From positions 744,001 through 808,000 of the forward strand of contig NZ_JAKENF010000003.1 in assembly GCF_021491355.1 (NCBI RefSeq): a stretch of DNA of 64,000 nt, read 5' to 3'. Positions 34,701 to 44,571 of the stretch are shown piece after piece. The position numbers were made by a program, and so were the translations under genes. The notes under the pieces were generated by a model. It had not been told where the DNA came from. It was given only the letters and a program-made list of their open reading frames with translations, and ran no database searches. This DNA comes from Alitabrizicola rongguiensis. GTDB lineage: Bacteria > Pseudomonadota > Alphaproteobacteria > Rhodobacterales > Rhodobacteraceae. The first letter of the stretch is position 1, and each line of letters begins with the position of its first letter.

Positions 34701-35906
34701 TCAGTCACGCGGGATCTGGGCGCGGGCCGCATCTTCCTTGGCCCAGACCAGCAACCCGCTCACGATTGCCTTGGCCAGTTTGGCCCGCCACTCCGGATCG
34801 GTCATCCGCGCATGATCGCGCGCGCTGGACAAGAAACCGATCTCGAGCAGGAGCGATGGGATGTCGGGCAGTTTCAACACCGAAAATCCCGCAGACTGCA
34901 GCGGCACCCTGTGCATCTTCAGCCCATCCGCCAGGATCGCATCGCGCAGGTCGATTGCCAGCGCCTCCGTCCGGGGACGGGTTTCTGTCCGGGCAAGGTC
35001 CATCAGCACGGTCGCCACCGTGTCGTCCTGATCGGTCAGATCCACGCCCGACAAGAGTTCATCACGGTCGTGCCGTTCGGCCAGCGTCGCCGCGGCTCGG
35101 TCGCTTGCATCTTCGGACAGGGTGTAGATCGTCGCACCAACCGCCTCGCCCTCGGCCAGCGCGTCGGCGTGGATCGAGATGAAGACGTCCGCTGCAGCTG
35201 CATTGGCGATCGAGATCCGCGTCTCAAGCGGGACGAAGACGTCCTCGTCCCGGGTCATCACCACGGTGAAGCCGCCGGCGCGCAGCAGCGCCTCCTTCAG
35301 TTCGCGCGCAAAGGTCAGAACGATGTCCTTTTCAAAGGTCTTGTCGCGTTCCGCGCCGGGGTCGATGCCGCCATGGCCGGGATCAAGGACGACGACCAGC
35401 GGCCCGGTGCCCCGTGGCAGGGCCTTGGGCAGATCGGCAGCCTTTGGCAGCGCCCATTCCGGGGGCTCGGGCTGACTGGCCCTGGCCGCAAACTCCTCGG
35501 CCGTGGCGGGGGCAAGACGGATCGTCAGCAGCGCGCGGCCATCGCCCGTCTCCATCCCCGCACTGGCGACCAACATCGGACTGGCAAGCTCCATCACCAG
35601 CCGCGACCAACCCGACCGCACGGTTCCGGCCCGAAGGTCGGCAAGCCCGCTCTCGGGTCGTTCAAGGGTGCCGATCGCGGCCCAATCCACCTCTCGCGTG
35701 TCAAGGACCAGACGCGGAGGAGAGTCGAGCAGGCGCACGCGCCAAGGCACGGGCTGGGACAGGCCGAGCGTCACAGTCAACCCGCCGCCCGATCCCTCGA
35801 TCGAGGATCGCGCCGCATCAAGCCGGGCCAGCGCAGAAAGCTCATCGGCAAGCGCCGCGGCACCCGTGCAGAGGACCAAAACCATCGCCGTCAGGAATGC
35901 CCGCAT
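34701..35906 (-). CDS. amiC: N-acetylmuramoyl-L-alanine amidase, AmiC type
   Basis: Started at the ATG at 35906 (MRAFLTAMVLVLC), the product has 401 residues: a signal peptide (to about AALA), an AMIN domain (about 25-135) that targets septal murein, and an Amidase_3 domain (about 175-395). Zinc and catalytic residues are visible in LDPGHGGIDPGA, the FEKDIVLTFA glutamate region, SIHADA and LLLEIGFLSS. It splits cell-wall peptides from glycan during daughter-cell separation. Earlier in-frame ATGs (35921, 35963) are possible. It is followed by mrcA, a sensible envelope pairing. Confidence 0.93.
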   Translation of the reverse strand: MRAFLTAMVLVLCTGAAALADELSALARLDAARSSIEGSGGGLTVTLGLSQPVPWRVRLLDSPPRLVLDTREVDWAAIGTLERPESGLADLRAGTVRSGWSRLVMELASPMLVASAGMETGDGRALLTIRLAPATAEEFAARASQPEPPEWALPKAADLPKALPRGTGPLVVVLDPGHGGIDPGAERDKTFEKDIVLTFARELKEALLRAGGFTVVMTRDEDVFVPLETRISIANAAAADVFISIHADALAEGEAVGATIYTLSEDASDRAAATLAERHDRDELLSGVDLTDQDDTVATVLMDLARTETRPRTEALAIDLRDAILADGLKMHRVPLQSAGFSVLKLPDIPSLLLEIGFLSSARDHARMTDPEWRAKLAKAIVSGLLVWAKEDAARAQIPRD

Positions 35907-36101
35907 CCGCCCTGCCCTCATTTTTTGCGCCAGACTATCGGTCGAGCGCGCGCGCTTGTCCATGCACGGCAGGTCGCGCGTGGCGATCACGTTGCAGCGA
36001 AACCCCGGCCTTCGCCTTGTCTTTCCTGCCCACCAGCCGGTAAACTCGCGCGCGAATAGGGTCGCCTCGGCATGCTTGCGGCCAACGAGATGGAGTTCGA
36101 T

Positions 36102-36866
36102 ATGCCTGCGACCCGTGCCGCCCGGCGGCTGATCCCAGCCCTAGCGGCGACCCTTGCCCTTGGGGCGCCGGCCCTGGCGACAGACCTGTCGCAGATGACC
36201 GATGCCGAACGCGCCGCATTCGGACAAGAGGTGCGGGCTTATCTGCTCGAGAACCCCGAAGTCCTTGTCGAGGTGATGAACGTCCTGCAGGAGCGCCAGC
36301 AGCAGGCCGAGGCCGCGAACGACCAGCAGTTGATCCAGAGCCACTCGGCCGAGATCTTCAACGATCCCAACAGCTGGGTCGGCGGCAATCCCGACGGCGA
36401 CATCACCGTGGTCGAGTTTACCGACTACCGCTGCGGCTATTGCCGCAAGGCCTATGACGAGGTTTCGGAACTGGTGCAGTCGGACGGCAACATCCGCTTT
36501 GTTGTCAAGGAGTTCCCGATCCTCGGCGAAGCCTCCGTGACCTCGGCACGCTTCGCCATCGCGGTGCGGCTGACGGCCGGGGATGCGGCCTATGAAAAGG
36601 CCCACGACGCGCTCATCACTCTGCGCGGCGATCCGACGCCCGAGAACCTTGGAAAGCTGGCAGACCAGCTTGGCCTCGACAAGGATGTCGTCCTTGCCAA
36701 GATGGGCAGCGACGAGGTGACGGCCGTCATCACCGCCAACCATGCCCTTGGCGAGGCGCTGCAAATCTCGGGGACCCCGACCTTCGTCGTCGACGGCACA
36801 ATGCTGCGCGGCTATGTTCCGCTCGACGGGATGCGCCAGATCGTGGCGCAGCAGCGCAAGGGCTGA
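36102..36866 (+). CDS. Secreted DsbA-family thiol oxidoreductase
   Basis: The 254-residue protein has a signal peptide (about 1-27, ending ALA), a helical N-terminal segment like the DUF or scaffold region of BdbD/ScsC proteins (about 30-85), and a DsbA-type thioredoxin domain with the active site CGYC in FTDYRCGYCRK. A cis-proline loop ISGTPTFVVDG lies near the C terminus. It is expected to oxidise or isomerise periplasmic disulfides. The start ATG at 36102 follows GGAGTT and gives MPATRAARRL. It is divergent from the amidase gene. Confidence 0.93.
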   Translation: MPATRAARRLIPALAATLALGAPALATDLSQMTDAERAAFGQEVRAYLLENPEVLVEVMNVLQERQQQAEAANDQQLIQSHSAEIFNDPNSWVGGNPDGDITVVEFTDYRCGYCRKAYDEVSELVQSDGNIRFVVKEFPILGEASVTSARFAIAVRLTAGDAAYEKAHDALITLRGDPTPENLGKLADQLGLDKDVVLAKMGSDEVTAVITANHALGEALQISGTPTFVVDGTMLRGYVPLDGMRQIVAQQRKG

Positions 36867-37059
36867 CGCCGTCCTGCGCGTTGCCTTGACGCCGCCATTC
36901 CTTTGCCGGCTTTCTTGCAGCTTGGGACAAGATCAACTTTTCCCCGCCGCAGGCCAACACGAGTTACGCCAGGCCCGAGGCGCAATCGAGTGAAGGTCGC
37001 ATGTCAGAATTGTCTAACAAACGCATATAATCCAAAGCTTTTTCAACCATGCCCCAGAT

Positions 37060-37977
37060 TCATTTGGAAGTGGCGTTTATCACGCTCGAACCATCCGGCT
37101 GTAAGAAGAGGTCATACTCCGCTTCCTTGCAGTCAACATTCCAGTAGACGGTGTCATTCTCGAAAGGGGCCGTCGCCCTGATCGCGGGGATGCTGCAAGG
37201 GTGGTCATGGCCGCGCAGGTAAAGCGCGAGCGCGTTTCGACGAACATCGTCCTCATAGCCAGCCAGTTCGGCGCCAAACGGCTCGGGCGGCTTGGCTTTC
37301 GGCGCCGAGATGTAGAGTTGATTGCCAAACGCCTCGACATTCGGGGCAACCACCTCTGTGGCGATGATGTCCCAGAGTTTTTGCCTACCGCCGAAGGCCA
37401 TAATGGTCCTCCAGGCCGTTTCAGGAGAAATGTCGTCGGTCTTCGCAAGCCCGATGTCGTCCTGGAACGCATGAAGAGCGGCGCGTGTCTTCGGCCCCAT
37501 CTCGCCGTCGGGGGTGCCCACGTCATAGCCGGACAGCCCGAGCGCCGCCTGCGCAATGTAGGTCGTGAAAAGAGGGCCAGGCTCGGTGAATTTGGTGATC
37601 TTGCCGTTGGGGCTGACGGTCTGTGTCGTTGTGCAGTACCCGTTCAGTCTGGTCATGCAGGCCGTGATCGACGCGAGCCGCGCCCCAGCCTCGCTACTCA
37701 TGCCGCACGAAATGGCGAGGGCCTCGGACCAATCATTGGATGAGCTGGCAATTGCTGCCCAGCCGCGCGGACAGGTCAGCGGGATCTGGCAGGCAGGTCC
37801 GCCGGCATCCTTGCAGAACTGGACTGCCTGTTCCCATCCGTATGCCCCGCAGTTGACACAGAAGCCAAGGCTCAGGTCGTTGTCGATTGCGAAGGTAATC
37901 TCGGCGCGGACGGTACCGGGCACGGTCGCTGTCAGCAAAAGGGCAAAGGAAACGGCATAACGCAACATGACAGCCAT
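37060..37977 (-). CDS. Secreted Cys-rich protein with peptidoglycan-binding-like domain
   Basis: The 305-residue product has a signal peptide (about 1-25). A cysteine-containing region follows with CVNCGAYGWEQAVQFC and repeated GWAAIASS/ALAISCG-type phrases reminiscent of DUF4189. Next is a peptidoglycan_binding_1-like module (about 150-195, GYDVGTPDGEMGPKTRAALHAFQ). The C-terminal 110 residues are unrecognised. Codon use looks slightly less GC-rich than its neighbours. It is probably periplasmic and wall-associated. It stands alone between convergent dsbA-like and same-strand ispG genes. Confidence 0.75.
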   Translation of the reverse strand: MAVMLRYAVSFALLLTATVPGTVRAEITFAIDNDLSLGFCVNCGAYGWEQAVQFCKDAGGPACQIPLTCPRGWAAIASSSNDWSEALAISCGMSSEAGARLASITACMTRLNGYCTTTQTVSPNGKITKFTEPGPLFTTYIAQAALGLSGYDVGTPDGEMGPKTRAALHAFQDDIGLAKTDDISPETAWRTIMAFGGRQKLWDIIATEVVAPNVEAFGNQLYISAPKAKPPEPFGAELAGYEDDVRRNALALYLRGHDHPCSIPAIRATAPFENDTVYWNVDCKEAEYDLFLQPDGSSVINATSK

Positions 37978-38039
37978 CAGCCCGCTGACCCAACGTCAGT
38001 GACGCTACCACAACCAGGCCCGGCTGTGAACGATCTGCT

Positions 38040-39170
38040 CTATTCCGCCGCTTCCGCGCGGGCCTGTGCCGCCTCAATTTCTGCGGCCTTCGCCTCGACC
38101 AGTTCGACGATGTGGTCGATCATCTTGTCGTTGCCCAGCTTGTGGCTTTGTTTGCCAGCAAGATAAACCATGCCCGACCCCGCCCCGCCGCCGGTAAAGC
38201 CGATATCGGTCATCAGCGCCTCGCCCGGGCCGTTTACCACGCAGCCGATGATCGACAGGCTCATCGAGGTGGTGACATGGGCCAGCCGCTCTTCCAGCGC
38301 CGCGACGGTCTTGATGACGTCGAAGCCTTGCCGCGCGCAAGACGGGCAGGAGATGATCGTTACGCCACGATGGCGCAGGCCGAGCGACTTCAGGATCTCG
38401 TAGCCGACCTTCACCTCTTCCACCGGATCGGCGGAGAGAGAGACGCGGATCGTATCGCCGATCCCCATCCAGAGCAGGTTGCCCAGGCCGATCGCCGATT
38501 TCACCGTGCCCGAAACCAGCCCTCCAGCCTCGGTGATGCCCAGATGGATCGGCGCGTCGGTCGCATCGGCCAGCTGCTGATAGGCGGCGGCAGCGAGGAA
38601 CACATCCGAGGCCTTCACCGAGATCTTGAATTCGTGAAAGTCGTTGTCCTGCAGGATCTTGATATGGTCGAGCCCGCTTTCGACCATCGCCTCGGGACAG
38701 GGCTCGCCATACTTGTCGAGCAGGTGCTTCTCGAGGCTGCCGGCATTCACGCCGATGCGGATCGAACAGCCGTGGTCCTTCGCGGCCTTGATGACCTCAC
38801 GCACGCGGGCGGCATCGCCGATATTGCCGGGGTTGATCCGCAGGCAGGCCGCACCCGCCTCGGCGGCCTCGATGGCACGCTTGTAGTGGAAATGGATGTC
38901 CGCCACGATTGGCACCGGGCTTTCCGCCACGATCTCCTTCAGCGCACGCGTACTCTCCTGATCGGGGGTCGAGACGCGGACGATGTCTGCCCCAGCCACG
39001 GCGCAGCGCATCACCTGCTCGATCGTCGCCTTGGCGTCGCTGGTGATGGTGTTCGTCATCGTCTGCACCGAAATCGGTGCGTCGCCGCCCACAAGCACCT
39101 TGCCGACACGGATCTGACGCGACTTGCGCCGGTCGATGTTGCGCCAGGGACGAACGGGATTGTGGGACAT
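38040..39170 (-). CDS. ispG: 4-hydroxy-3-methylbut-2-enyl diphosphate synthase
   Basis: This 376-residue [4Fe-4S] enzyme reduces MEcPP to HMBPP, the sixth step of the MEP isoprenoid pathway. The start [20 protein letters not shown], the cluster cysteines in [10 protein letters not shown] plus the later Cys in [13 protein letters not shown], and the GITEAGG region are all conserved. It follows the rodZ-like gene on the same strand (116-bp gap), an order also seen in E. coli (rodZ-ispG). Isoprenoid precursors would feed quinone, undecaprenyl and carotenoid synthesis. Confidence 0.97.
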   Translation of the reverse strand: MSHNPVRPWRNIDRRKSRQIRVGKVLVGGDAPISVQTMTNTITSDAKATIEQVMRCAVAGADIVRVSTPDQESTRALKEIVAESPVPIVADIHFHYKRAIEAAEAGAACLRINPGNIGDAARVREVIKAAKDHGCSIRIGVNAGSLEKHLLDKYGEPCPEAMVESGLDHIKILQDNDFHEFKISVKASDVFLAAAAYQQLADATDAPIHLGITEAGGLVSGTVKSAIGLGNLLWMGIGDTIRVSLSADPVEEVKVGYEILKSLGLRHRGVTIISCPSCARQGFDVIKTVAALEERLAHVTTSMSLSIIGCVVNGPGEALMTDIGFTGGGAGSGMVYLAGKQSHKLGNDKMIDHIVELVEAKAAEIEAAQARAEAAE

Positions 39171-39286
39171 GGGATTAGCCTCGGGGTTCCGCGTCGCGCT
39201 CTAGATAGCCCTGCACGACCAGCACCGCAACGGCGGTCTCGGTTACAGACGGCCCCATGGAACAAATGACCAGCCGAGAAAAGCCG

Positions 39287-40546
39287 TTACTCGGTCGGAG
39301 TAACGGCTCCGGGTGCAGCGGTAGTTGCCGTCGCATCCGCAACCGCAACGGCAGCAGCGAGATCGGGATCGACGGAAAGATCGGCCAACTGGTACTTCTG
39401 CGTCAGCGCCTCGGGCGACAGGGCCACGTTCTTGACAACCTGCGCCCCAGGCGCGGCCGGACCATAGGTCTGACCATTTACGGCGAAATAGACTGATCCG
39501 GAGTTCCCGGCGCGCAGAACAGGCGGCTGTTCCATCTGCGGCACGACATAGCGTTCGCCGGCGTCGAGTACCTTTTCGAACAGCACCGTCCCGTCAGCAG
39601 ACTGAACCCGCACCCAGGACGGGCGCGCGGCAATCAGCTCCACCCCCGGTGCCGCATCGGCAACAACTTGCGGGGTGTCACCTGTCGCGGCATCGCTCAC
39701 GCCGGCGGCAGCAAGCGCCTGATCCACGGCCGAGCCAAGCGCGGGTCCGGTTTCACCGGCACGCGGATTGATCGAGGCGATCGGTCCGTCGCGAGACACA
39801 AGAACCGGAACATCCAGCGCCTGCGGGCGATAGAGCCGGTCATACCCCTGCGCGGCGGCGACCGGATCGGCTGACTGATCTGCAGACGCGATCGTCGTGT
39901 CAACCGGTGGGGCGGACCGCACCAGCGGCGCATCGCTCTTCACGTTGCCAAGCGGATCAACCTCGGCAACCACGACCGGCGCTTGCTCGATCGGGGCAAG
40001 CTGCACCCGCTGCACTTCCTGCAGGACAGACCAGCCGCCGTAGCCGAGTGCGCCGATCAGACCGACCAGCACAAGAATGGACCCGACAGCGCCCGGTTCG
40101 ATCCGCGAAAGGAAACTCTGCCCACGGGGAATGAACGGCGTTCCGGGCTCGACAAACGGATCGCGCAGGCCGGGCATCGTCCGCGACGCGGGTGCGGCCT
40201 TTGACACGCGTGTGCTGCTGGAACTGCCGAGCGACTGCGTCGGAGCAAACCCAGCTTCGGCACAGAATTTCGCATAGGCCCATTCGGGATCGAGGCCGAG
40301 GTAGCGCGCGTAGGAGCGGATGTATCCAGCGATGAAGCCCTGGCTTTCAAAGGCCGAGACATCACAATTCTCGATCGCGGCGATATAGGTCGCCTTGATC
40401 TTCAACTCCCGCTGAACATCCAGAAGTGAGCGCCCGAGCGTGGCACGTTCGCCGCGCATCACGTCGCCCAGCCGCACCTCGAAGTCGTCAAACCCTTTGG
40501 GTTTGTCTTCCACTGGCGTCGAAGGATTGGACCTCCGCCCGATCAT
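39287..40546 (-). CDS. rodZ: RodZ-like membrane protein with HTH and DUF4115
   Basis: The 419-residue protein starts at the ATG at 40546 (MIGRRSNPSTP) after AGGGCAAGAGG. It has an N-terminal Xre/HTH_25 domain (about 25-95, with LDVQRELKIKATYIAAIE), a single membrane helix (about 150-172), an Ala/Pro-rich linker, and a C-terminal DUF4115 beta domain (about 305-380, with PSWVRVQSADGTVLFEKVLDAGERY). In E. coli RodZ couples MreB to the elongasome. Its position upstream of ispG supports orthology. Rod-shape control is inferred. Confidence 0.88.
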   Translation of the reverse strand: MIGRRSNPSTPVEDKPKGFDDFEVRLGDVMRGERATLGRSLLDVQRELKIKATYIAAIENCDVSAFESQGFIAGYIRSYARYLGLDPEWAYAKFCAEAGFAPTQSLGSSSSTRVSKAAPASRTMPGLRDPFVEPGTPFIPRGQSFLSRIEPGAVGSILVLVGLIGALGYGGWSVLQEVQRVQLAPIEQAPVVVAEVDPLGNVKSDAPLVRSAPPVDTTIASADQSADPVAAAQGYDRLYRPQALDVPVLVSRDGPIASINPRAGETGPALGSAVDQALAAAGVSDAATGDTPQVVADAAPGVELIAARPSWVRVQSADGTVLFEKVLDAGERYVVPQMEQPPVLRAGNSGSVYFAVNGQTYGPAAPGAQVVKNVALSPEALTQKYQLADLSVDPDLAAAVAVADATATTAAPGAVTPTE

Positions 40547-40578
40547 GCGCCTCTTGCCCTTCTGCCCCACCGTACGGA

Positions 40579-40601
40579 CGAGTCGTGTCTGTGCCGACTC
40601 G
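40579..40601. promoter_or_regulatory. Inverted repeat in the rodZ leader
   Basis: CGAGTCG and CGACTCG form a 7-bp perfect inverted repeat with a 9-base spacer, 33 bases upstream of the rodZ-like start. It could be an operator or a 5' mRNA hairpin. No family assignment is possible. Confidence 0.3.
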
Positions 40602-40662
40602 CATCACGTCCTATTGACCAAACGCTAACACAGGACAAGTCGCTTTGCACTTGCAGAGCGTA

Positions 40663-41886
40663 TCAGGCAGAGGCCTCGGCGCGATTCAGCGCACAATGTG
40701 ACCAGAGATTGTCCATCGCCCTGACCAGATGGTCGATGTGGCGCGCGTCATGCACGGGCGACGGCGTGAAGCGAAGCCGTTCGGTCCCACGCGGCACGGT
40801 CGGGAAGTTGATGGGCTGTACGTAAATCCCGAAGTTTTCCAGCAACATATCCGACAACATCTTGCAATGGACGGGGTTGCCGACATGGACCGGGACGATA
40901 TGCGTGCCGTGGTCGATGATCGGCAAGCCAAGACCCTTGAGCCGCATCTTCAGGATGCGCGCGTTCAACTGCTGGGCATCGCGAAGCGACTGATCTGTCT
41001 TTAGGTGCCGAACCGAGGCGGCAGCCCCTGCCGCGACCGCGGGCGGCAACGACGTCGTGAAGATGAAACCCGGCGCATAGCTGCGGATCGCATCCACCAT
41101 CTTTGCCGAAGCGGCGATATAGCCGCCCATCACGCCATAAGCCTTGGCCAGCGTGCCGTTGAAGATGTCGATGCGGTCCATCAGACCTTCGCGTTCCGCC
41201 ACGCCGCCACCGCGCGGCCCATACATGCCGACGGCATGAACCTCGTCGAGATAGGTCAGCGCGCCAAATTCGGCTGCCAGATCGCAGATTGCGCGGATCG
41301 GGCCGACATCGCCATCCATCGAATAGATCGATTCGAAGGCGATCACGATCGGCCGCCCCCTCTCGATGCCTTGCAGGATGCGGCGCAGGTCGGCCACGTC
41401 ATTGTGCTTGAAGATATGCTTTTCTGCCCGGCTGCGACGGATGCCTTCGATCATCGACGCGTGGTTCAACTCGTCCGATACGATCACGAGGCCCGGGAAC
41501 AGCGTAGCCAGCGTCGAGAGCGTCGCATCGTTGGCGATATAGGCCGACGTGAAGACCAGCGCGGCTTCCTTGCCATGCAGGTCAGCAAGCTCGGCCTCGA
41601 GACGCTTGTGATAGATCGTCGTGCCCGAGATGTTGCGCGTTCCGCCCGAGCCGGCGCCGGTGGCATCCAGCGCCTCATGCATGGCGGATAGCACCGTCGG
41701 ATGCTGGCCCATGCCGAGATAGTCGTTGCCGCACCAGACGACGATGTCCTTCTCCGTCCCGTCGGGGCGGCGCCAGACGGCGTTCGGATAGGCACCCTTG
41801 CGACGTTCGATGTCGATGAAGGTGCGATAACGCCCTTCGTCGTGCAGCCGCTTGAGGGCTGAGTCCAGGGCCTTATCGTAGTCCAT
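40663..41886 (-). CDS. hemA: 5-aminolevulinate synthase (Shemin pathway)
   Basis: This PLP enzyme condenses glycine and succinyl-CoA to 5-aminolevulinate, the first committed step of tetrapyrrole synthesis in alphaproteobacteria. The start at the ATG at 41886 ([11 protein letters not shown]) gives 407 residues, the same length as Rhodobacter HemA. The glycine-rich [13 protein letters not shown] motif, [14 protein letters not shown], the YLDEVHAVG aspartate that protonates the PLP nitrogen, and NGTLAKAYG with the Schiff-base Lys are all intact. A perfect FNR box lies 70 bp upstream, which implies induction at low oxygen. The gene also supplies the cob pathway further along. Confidence 0.97.
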   Translation of the reverse strand: MDYDKALDSALKRLHDEGRYRTFIDIERRKGAYPNAVWRRPDGTEKDIVVWCGNDYLGMGQHPTVLSAMHEALDATGAGSGGTRNISGTTIYHKRLEAELADLHGKEAALVFTSAYIANDATLSTLATLFPGLVIVSDELNHASMIEGIRRSRAEKHIFKHNDVADLRRILQGIERGRPIVIAFESIYSMDGDVGPIRAICDLAAEFGALTYLDEVHAVGMYGPRGGGVAEREGLMDRIDIFNGTLAKAYGVMGGYIAASAKMVDAIRSYAPGFIFTTSLPPAVAAGAAASVRHLKTDQSLRDAQQLNARILKMRLKGLGLPIIDHGTHIVPVHVGNPVHCKMLSDMLLENFGIYVQPINFPTVPRGTERLRFTPSPVHDARHIDHLVRAMDNLWSHCALNRAEASA

Positions 41887-41955
41887 TCGCGTCTCCAAGT
41901 TCCGCTGGGGGGCAGGTCTGCCCTCTCTCGCTCTCACAGCAGGCGGCGTGGTTCC

Positions 41956-41969
41956 TTGATACTGATCAA
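41956..41969. promoter_or_regulatory. FNR (FnrL) box upstream of hemA
   Basis: TTGATACTGATCAA matches the FNR consensus TTGAT-N4-ATCAA at every fixed position. It is 70-83 bp before the hemA start. FnrL activation of hemA is established in Rhodobacter sphaeroides. Confidence 0.9.
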
Positions 41970-42034
41970 AAAGCCATCTCTGACATCGGTCATTTTGCCG
42001 CTGATATTCAGAGATCTGTTAACCACCAATCCCG

Positions 42035-42631
42035 TCAATCGGCAATTGCGACGATACAGTCGGTCGGGACAACCGGCGCCGGCTTCTTCGCACATTCCTC
42101 AATGGCCTTGGCCGCTGCGTCCTTGCCCTTGCCGATTCCCCAGGTTCCGGTCGAGGGCGAGATGGCAAAGACCTTGTCGCGGCGGATCTTCTTGTAAGTC
42201 TTGTCGAAATCCTCGGTTGCGCTTGACGACAACTGGAAGGGTCGCTCGGTCCAGCCTTTCGGACGGATCAGGCCGACGATCACGCAGTCCGCCGCACCTT
42301 TCCGCTTTTCGGTGCAGGCGGCGAGCGCCGCAACCTTGGCAGCCTCGATCGTGTGGTGGTTGGCAGCGGCAACCGTGGCTTCCGACATGAGCCCGTCATC
42401 GGGAGAAATGGCGATCGCACCGTAATAGGGCTGGGCCGCGCCGACCTGGGCCAGAATCACGCCTTCCTTGTCGGACAGTGCCTTGTTCGGCAGGATCTCG
42501 ACCTCGGCCTCGCCGACGGGATAGAGAAGCGGCGCGACTGCGGCTTCGGTCATGGTCTGGGCCGCTGCTGCGGAAATCCCCAGGGAAACGATGCCGGCGG
42601 CCAGGGTGAGGCCAGCCCGAATGACGGTCAT
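42035..42631 (-). CDS. Secreted DUF4189-like protein next to hemA
   Basis: The 198-residue product has a signal peptide (about 1-24, ending SAAAAQ). It then carries a DUF4189-like domain: YGAIAISPDDG, HHTIEAAKVAALAACTEKRKGAADCVIVGLIRP and a C-terminal CAKKPAPVVPTDCIVAI. Four cysteines are paired in AxxC/xDC patterns. Homologues next to hemA have sometimes been misnamed after aminolevulinate synthase. There is no reason to assign that activity. It reads toward hemA and its 3' end is 66 bp from the FNR box. Confidence 0.8.
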   Translation of the reverse strand: MTVIRAGLTLAAGIVSLGISAAAAQTMTEAAVAPLLYPVGEAEVEILPNKALSDKEGVILAQVGAAQPYYGAIAISPDDGLMSEATVAAANHHTIEAAKVAALAACTEKRKGAADCVIVGLIRPKGWTERPFQLSSSATEDFDKTYKKIRRDKVFAISPSTGTWGIGKGKDAAAKAIEECAKKPAPVVPTDCIVAIAD

Positions 42632-42757
42632 TCCAATCTCTCCGTTCTGCGGCTTACTGCCAGAGTCGCCGCCGATATAAGCGATCCCGGCGGCACTGGA
42701 CAGAGGTTGCGACCCGCGCCTAGGGTCGCGGGCCAGCCAAATCACGAGAGTTTTCCA

Positions 42758-44131
42758 ATGAGCCTGCAAGACGTCCTCGCCCGCATCGACCGCGACCTGC
42801 CCGAAGCAGTCGCCCGGCTTGAGACATTGCTGCGCATCCCGTCGATCTCGACCGACCCGGCCTATCGCAGCGATTGCGCCAAGGCCGCCGACTGGCTGGT
42901 CGAGGATCTGCGCGGGATCGGTTTTGACGCCTCGGCGCGCCCGACCCCCGGCCATCCGATGGTCATGGGCCATGGCGGCAATGGCGGCGGACGGCACCTG
43001 TTGTTCTACGGCCATTACGACGTGCAGCCGGTCGATCCGCTGGAACTGTGGCACAGCGATCCCTTCGGCCCGCAGATTGAGGACACGCCCAGGGGCAAGG
43101 TGATCCGCGGCCGCGGGGCCTCGGACGACAAGGGACAGCTGATGACCTTCATCGAGGCCTGCCGGGCCTGGAAGGCCGTGAACGGCACCCTGCCCGGCCG
43201 CCTGACGATCTTCCTGGAGGGCGAGGAGGAATCGGGCTCCCCCTCGCTGATCCCGTTCCTCAAGGACAATGCGGCCGAGCTGAAGGCAGACCTCGCTCTG
43301 ATCTGCGACACAGGTCTTTTCGCCGACCGGGTGCCGGCCATCGTCACGCAACTGCGCGGGCTGGCGAAGGTCGAATTCACCATCAGGGCGGCCAGCCGCG
43401 ACCTGCATTCCGGCGGCTATGGCGGCCTTGCGATCAATCCGCTGCGGGTCATGGCCCGGCTTCTCGCGGGCCTTCATGACGACAAGGGACGCGTCACTTT
43501 GCCCGGCTTCTATGACGGCGTGACCGAACTGCCCGAGGACATCCGCGCCCAATGGCAGGGGCTGGCCTTCGACCATGCCGCCTTCCTTGGCGATGTCGGC
43601 CTGTCGGTTCCGGCGGGCGAGCAGGACCGCACTCCGCTCGAAATGCTGTGGTCCCGCCCGACCTGCGAGATCAACGGGCTGTGGGGCGGCTACACGGGTG
43701 CTGGCTTCAAGACCGTGCTTCCGGCCGAGGCCCATGCCAAGGTCAGCTTCCGCCTCGTCGGCCAGCAGGACCCGGCGAAAATCCGCGCGGCCTTCTTCGA
43801 CTATGTCCGCGCCAACCTGCCCGCCGATTGCACGGTCGAGTTCGACCAGTCCACCGGCAGCCCGGCCAGCCACATGGCGGTGACAGATCCGGCCTTCGAA
43901 CTGGCCCGGAAGGCGCTGAGCGACGAATGGGGGATGCCGGCGGCCTTCATCGGCGAGGGCGGCTCGATCCCGGTCGCGGGCTATTTCAAGACCTATCTCG
44001 GCATGGACGCGATGTTGATCGGCTTCTCGAAGGACGACGACCAGATCCATTCGCCGAACGAGAAATACGACCTCGATTGCTTCCACAAGGGCATCCGGTC
44101 CTGGGCACGCATCCTCGCGGCCCTGACATGA
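42758..44131 (+). CDS. M20-family dipeptidase/metallopeptidase
   Basis: This 457-residue M20 peptidase starts at ATG 42758 (MSLQDVLARIDRDLPEAV). Metal ligands and catalytic residues are visible in YGHYDVQPVDP (His, Asp), GRGASDDKGQLM (Asp), EGEEESGSPS (the Glu-Glu pair) and the C-terminal SPNEKYDL with its His in DQIHSPNE. The lid and dimerisation domain is about residues 190-350. It should hydrolyse small peptides or related amides in the cytoplasm; the substrate is unresolved. Its stop overlaps the following GNAT gene by 4 bases. Confidence 0.94.
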   Translation: MSLQDVLARIDRDLPEAVARLETLLRIPSISTDPAYRSDCAKAADWLVEDLRGIGFDASARPTPGHPMVMGHGGNGGGRHLLFYGHYDVQPVDPLELWHSDPFGPQIEDTPRGKVIRGRGASDDKGQLMTFIEACRAWKAVNGTLPGRLTIFLEGEEESGSPSLIPFLKDNAAELKADLALICDTGLFADRVPAIVTQLRGLAKVEFTIRAASRDLHSGGYGGLAINPLRVMARLLAGLHDDKGRVTLPGFYDGVTELPEDIRAQWQGLAFDHAAFLGDVGLSVPAGEQDRTPLEMLWSRPTCEINGLWGGYTGAGFKTVLPAEAHAKVSFRLVGQQDPAKIRAAFFDYVRANLPADCTVEFDQSTGSPASHMAVTDPAFELARKALSDEWGMPAAFIGEGGSIPVAGYFKTYLGMDAMLIGFSKDDDQIHSPNEKYDLDCFHKGIRSWARILAALT

Positions 44132-44571
44132 CCATCGCCTTCCGCGATGCGCAGCCCGAGGACGAGGCAGCGTGGCGGCAGCTTTGGCAGGGTTTTCTCG
44201 ACCACTACGCCGAAACGCTGGACCCCGCCGTTACGGATGGGATTTGGGCGCGGATCCTCGATCCGGGTCACGGGCTGAATTGCCGCCTCGCGCTCCTTGA
44301 CGGACAGGTGGCGGGCCTGGCCCATTGGCATCCCCAGATTGCGACCTGGCTCCTGAAGGACGACCTCTATCTCGAGGATTTCTTCATCGAACCCGCCTGT
44401 CGTGGCCGGGGCCTAGGGCGGGCGATGATGGAGGATCTGGCGGCGGTCGGCCGGGCGCGCGGGCTTGGGCGCCTGTGCTGGAACACCGAGATCGACAACG
44501 ATCGCGCCAGAAGTCTTTACGAGACGCTGGCGCCCTGGGACGGGCTGATCCGCTACCGGATGCCGCTCTGA
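44128..44571 (+). CDS. GNAT-family N-acetyltransferase
   Basis: The 147-residue product is a single GNAT domain with the acetyl-CoA pyrophosphate loop CRGRGLGRAMM (about 89-99) and a terminal LYETLAPWDGLIRYRM typical of the family. It starts at an ATG overlapping the dipeptidase stop (ATGA), so the two are coupled. The acceptor may be an amino acid or peptide amine, in keeping with the neighbouring peptidase; this is inference. It is convergent with the DUF1344 gene, with stops directly adjacent. Confidence 0.92.
   Translation: MTIAFRDAQPEDEAAWRQLWQGFLDHYAETLDPAVTDGIWARILDPGHGLNCRLALLDGQVAGLAHWHPQIATWLLKDDLYLEDFFIEPACRGRGLGRAMMEDLAAVGRARGLGRLCWNTEIDNDRARSLYETLAPWDGLIRYRMPL

Noticed and set aside
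37025-37030. TATAAT hexamer as a + strand promoter
   Set aside because: The nearest -35-like sequence (TTGTCT at 37010) is only 9 bp away, and the transcript would run antisense into the secreted protein gene.
40612-40632. Third copy of the gap2-type operator (ACGCTAACA)
   Set aside because: Only a half-site is present and the left half does not match, so it fails the palindrome test met by the other two.
42035-44086. A 683-codon open frame on the minus strand
   Set aside because: Most of it is antisense to the M20 dipeptidase, which has clear motifs. Only the last 198 codons, with a signal peptide, form a real gene.
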